DNA from: an uncultured Nitrospinota bacterium
GTDB taxonomy: Bacteria; UBA8248
Assembly: GCA_947258645.1 (NCBI GenBank)
Contig: CAMYJL010000002.1
Location: forward strand, 1-38,192
Length of the DNA stretch: 38,192 nt
Direction of reading: 5' to 3'
The position numbers and the translations under genes were made by a program. Positions 36,372 through 38,192 of the stretch are shown in pieces. The notes beneath the pieces are model-generated. The model did not search any database. It was given only the letters and a program-made list of their open reading frames with translations, and had not been told where the DNA came from. The stretch's first letter is position 1. Each line of letters begins with the position of its first letter.

Positions 36372-37448
36372 CTAGCTGAGGGGAAGCTCGACGGGCTGGT
36401 TCGTGGCCGCGCTCTTCTCGATGGCGAGCGTCACCTCGAGCGTGGTCCGTGCCTCGTCGGGCTTGGTGTTCGGAATGGCGCGGCCGGTGGCGGCGTGCTC
36501 GAGGAACAGGCGCGTCTCGTCGCGCATGGGGCCCCAGAACTCCCCGAGGGACCAGTCGCCCGCCATCATCGATTCGAGAAAAACCACGTCCGAGGAAGCG
36601 TCCGGCGCGTAGGGAGAGGGCATGCCCTTGTTGGTTGCGAGGATGACGCCCTTGTGGGAGTCGTCGATGGTGATGGCCCCCTCCGAGCCCATGATGTCCA
36701 TCCCCATCGTGGTGATGTGCGCGGGCCAGTTGTCCGGGAAAATCCACGAACACCCGAAATTGATGTTGCTTCCGTCATCCAGCGTCACGATCGCCCAGGC
36801 CCAGTCGCCCACGTTGTTGGGATGCGGAAAAATCTTGCTCCCCCCCTGCGCGTACACCTTGACGGGCTTTCGCCCCTCGAAATACCAGAGCCCGATATCG
36901 ACGACGTAGGTCAGCGTATCGGTCACCGGGCTGGCGTGGGGCGAGCGCTTGTAGATTTCCGCGCCGTTGCTCTTCGGGTTGTAGAGCACCATCCGCGAGG
37001 TGAGCAGCTTCCCCAGCCGGCCCTGGCTGATCTGCTCCTTCGCATTGAGATAACGGCGCCGGAGACGCTGGGTGTAGCCGACATGGAGGTCGCCGTCATG
37101 CTTCCGCACGGCCTCGATGATCTGGTCCGCGCGCTCCAGGGAAAGCTCGATCGGTTTTTCGACCAGCACCGTCTTGCCCAGCTCGAGCGCCCGGCAGACC
37201 GGGTCAGCGTGCGCGTGCTCGGGCGTCGAGACGATCACCGCCTCGACATCGGGATGGGTCAGGACAGCTTCGTTGTCCATGGAATGAAAATCGGCCTTCA
37301 CCTCCTCCGCGACCAGTTTCACCCGATCCCCGTCGGGGTCGGACAGCGCCAGAAAACCCGCCCGCTGATCCCCGGCCACGAGATTCGCGCGCAGGCGGCC
37401 CATGCGCCCACTGCCGATGATGCCAACACCCACTTTCCTGAGAGCCAT
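36372..37448 (-). CDS. Gfo/Idh/MocA family oxidoreductase
   Basis: 358 residues. The N-terminal Rossmann fold has VGVGIIGSGRMG (6-17), AVIVSTPEHAHADPV and the catalytic-lysine motif VLVEKPIELS; then the C-terminal alpha/beta domain with GYTQRLRRRYLNAKE, NINFGCSWIFPDNWP and GSEGAITIDD. Members oxidise or reduce sugars, inositols and other polyols with NAD(P); which one is not evident. A His of the usual DxxxH motif is replaced in DTLTYVVDIGLWYF. The ATG has AAAGGA upstream, 3 bases after the stop of a paralogue, and the two are likely a heteromer or successive enzymes (inference). Confidence 0.92.
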   Translation of the reverse strand: MALRKVGVGIIGSGRMGRLRANLVAGDQRAGFLALSDPDGDRVKLVAEEVKADFHSMDNEAVLTHPDVEAVIVSTPEHAHADPVCRALELGKTVLVEKPIELSLERADQIIEAVRKHDGDLHVGYTQRLRRRYLNAKEQISQGRLGKLLTSRMVLYNPKSNGAEIYKRSPHASPVTDTLTYVVDIGLWYFEGRKPVKVYAQGGSKIFPHPNNVGDWAWAIVTLDDGSNINFGCSWIFPDNWPAHITTMGMDIMGSEGAITIDDSHKGVILATNKGMPSPYAPDASSDVVFLESMMAGDWSLGEFWGPMRDETRLFLEHAATGRAIPNTKPDEARTTLEVTLAIEKSAATNQPVELPLS

Positions 37449-37451
37449 TCG

Positions 37452-38192
37452 TTATCCTTTCAGCGGAAGATCCACGAGGCCGCCGCCCTCCCGGGCGCTC
37501 CTCTCCATCGCCAGCGTGAGTTCCAGGACATCCCGCCCGGCTTCGGCGCCGCAAAGCGGAACATCGCGGCCGTCCCGCACCCGCTCGACGAAAAGGCGGG
37601 TCTCGTCCCGCATGGGGCCGTAAAAATCCCCCTGCGCCCAGTCGCCCGGCATGGTCGAGCCGAGGAAAGCGACTTCAGCGCCCGGGACGGGCGACGGCGT
37701 CCCCCGGTTCGAAACCATCATCACATCCCTGTGCCCGTCGTCCACCACGACGGACCCCTCGCTCCCGAATATCTCCATCCCTATCGAGCAGATGTAGGCC
37801 GGCCAGCGCTCGGGCAAAATCCAGGAACACCCCATATTCGCCGCCGCACCGTCCTCGAACGTCACGATGGCCCAGCCGTAATCGCCGATACCATCCGGCT
37901 GATCCGGAAAAATCTCGCCCCCGCCCTGCGCGTAAACGCGTACGGCCCTGCGGGGAGCGAAAAACCACAGCGCCATGTCCGCCATATAGGTGAGCGAGTT
38001 AGTGAAAGGGCTCACCATCTCCGAACGGGCGTACATCTGCCGGGCGTCGGCCCGGGAGTGATAGATCGAAAGCCGGGCGGCCATCACCTCGCCCAGGCGG
38101 CCGGCCTCGATCTGCTCCTTGATCGAAACATACCGGCGACGGAGGCGCTGGGTGTAGCCGATGAAAAGATCGGCCCCCGATTCCGCCCGAGC
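37452..38192 (-). CDS. Gfo/Idh/MocA family oxidoreductase (5' part off the window)
   Basis: The C-terminal 246 residues of a second Gfo/Idh/MocA protein; the NAD-binding half is beyond the window edge. It is a clear paralogue of the next gene: FIGYTQRLRRRYVSIKEQ, NSLTYMADMALWFFAPRRAVRVYAQGG, NMGCSWILPERWPA, GSEGSVVVDDGH and FYGPMRDETRLFVE line up with equivalent stretches there. It ends in DLPLKG, 3 bases before the downstream start. An ATG inside the frame at about 38084 is not the start, because matching sequence continues upstream to the window end. Confidence 0.9.
   Translation of the reverse strand, partial: ARAESGADLFIGYTQRLRRRYVSIKEQIEAGRLGEVMAARLSIYHSRADARQMYARSEMVSPFTNSLTYMADMALWFFAPRRAVRVYAQGGGEIFPDQPDGIGDYGWAIVTFEDGAAANMGCSWILPERWPAYICSIGMEIFGSEGSVVVDDGHRDVMMVSNRGTPSPVPGAEVAFLGSTMPGDWAQGDFYGPMRDETRLFVERVRDGRDVPLCGAEAGRDVLELTLAMERSAREGGGLVDLPLKG

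Overview
The window is GC-rich and compactly coded, and looks like chromosomal core sequence from an uncultured bacterium. The gene order rho–rpmE–prfA–prmC–murA–hisG–hisD–hisB–hisH, the tandem DUF507 genes, and the MmgE/PrpD, M24 and Gfo/Idh/MocA genes suggest a lineage near Desulfobacterota, Nitrospinota or Tectomicrobia. That placement is inference. I see no insertion sequence, prophage or CRISPR array, and most genes lie on the minus strand.

Region by region. 1-1458 is a degraded patch: a 3-hydroxyisobutyrate-dehydrogenase-like gene whose reading frame is broken by a small tandem duplication, a 46-residue membrane protein, and a diverged fragment copy of the same dehydrogenase. 1459-5752 carries an MmgE/PrpD protein (+), a small anchored protein (-), an OFA-type MFS transporter (-) and an SDR oxidoreductase (+). 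A bidirectional terminator and about 460 bases without a gene follow. 6264-15403 (-) is the large rho/translation/murA/histidine operon, with genes overlapping or nearly touching, an internal hairpin-plus-T-tract between hisD and hisB, and promoters I can point to before rho and before rpmE. 15400-17857 (-) holds coaE, two DUF507 proteins, a PHP phosphoesterase and tRNA-Gly(CCC) with its own terminator. 17911-23434 (-) is the glycine cleavage cluster gcvT–gcvH–gcvP plus a LipM-like octanoyltransferase. 23624-26874 (-) is a thiolase / 3-hydroxyacyl-CoA dehydrogenase / acyl-CoA dehydrogenase operon. 27038-33819 (-) is a promoter followed by site-2 protease–trpS–ileS–lspA–membrane protein–rluD. 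33907-38192 (-) has a nitroreductase, then a Gfo/Idh–Gfo/Idh–STAS-like–M24 cluster that runs off the window end.

How they work together. Histidine synthesis is represented by HisG (short form), HisD, HisB and HisH only; HisZ, HisA, HisF and HisI must lie elsewhere. GcvT, GcvH and GcvP are the substrate-specific parts of glycine cleavage, and the LipM-like protein is the natural candidate to octanoylate GcvH. Thiolase, hydroxyacyl-CoA dehydrogenase and acyl-CoA dehydrogenase cover three of the four steps of short-chain beta-oxidation; a crotonase is absent.

I found no obviously new multi-gene system. The most unusual points are an M24 'peptidase' that has lost three of five metal ligands and sits in an undefined cluster, a ribosomal protein L31 with a tail longer than its core, an IleS zinc ribbon with half its cysteines gone, a hydroxyacyl-CoA dehydrogenase lacking a conserved active-site Asn, and the duplicated, decaying dehydrogenase at the left end.
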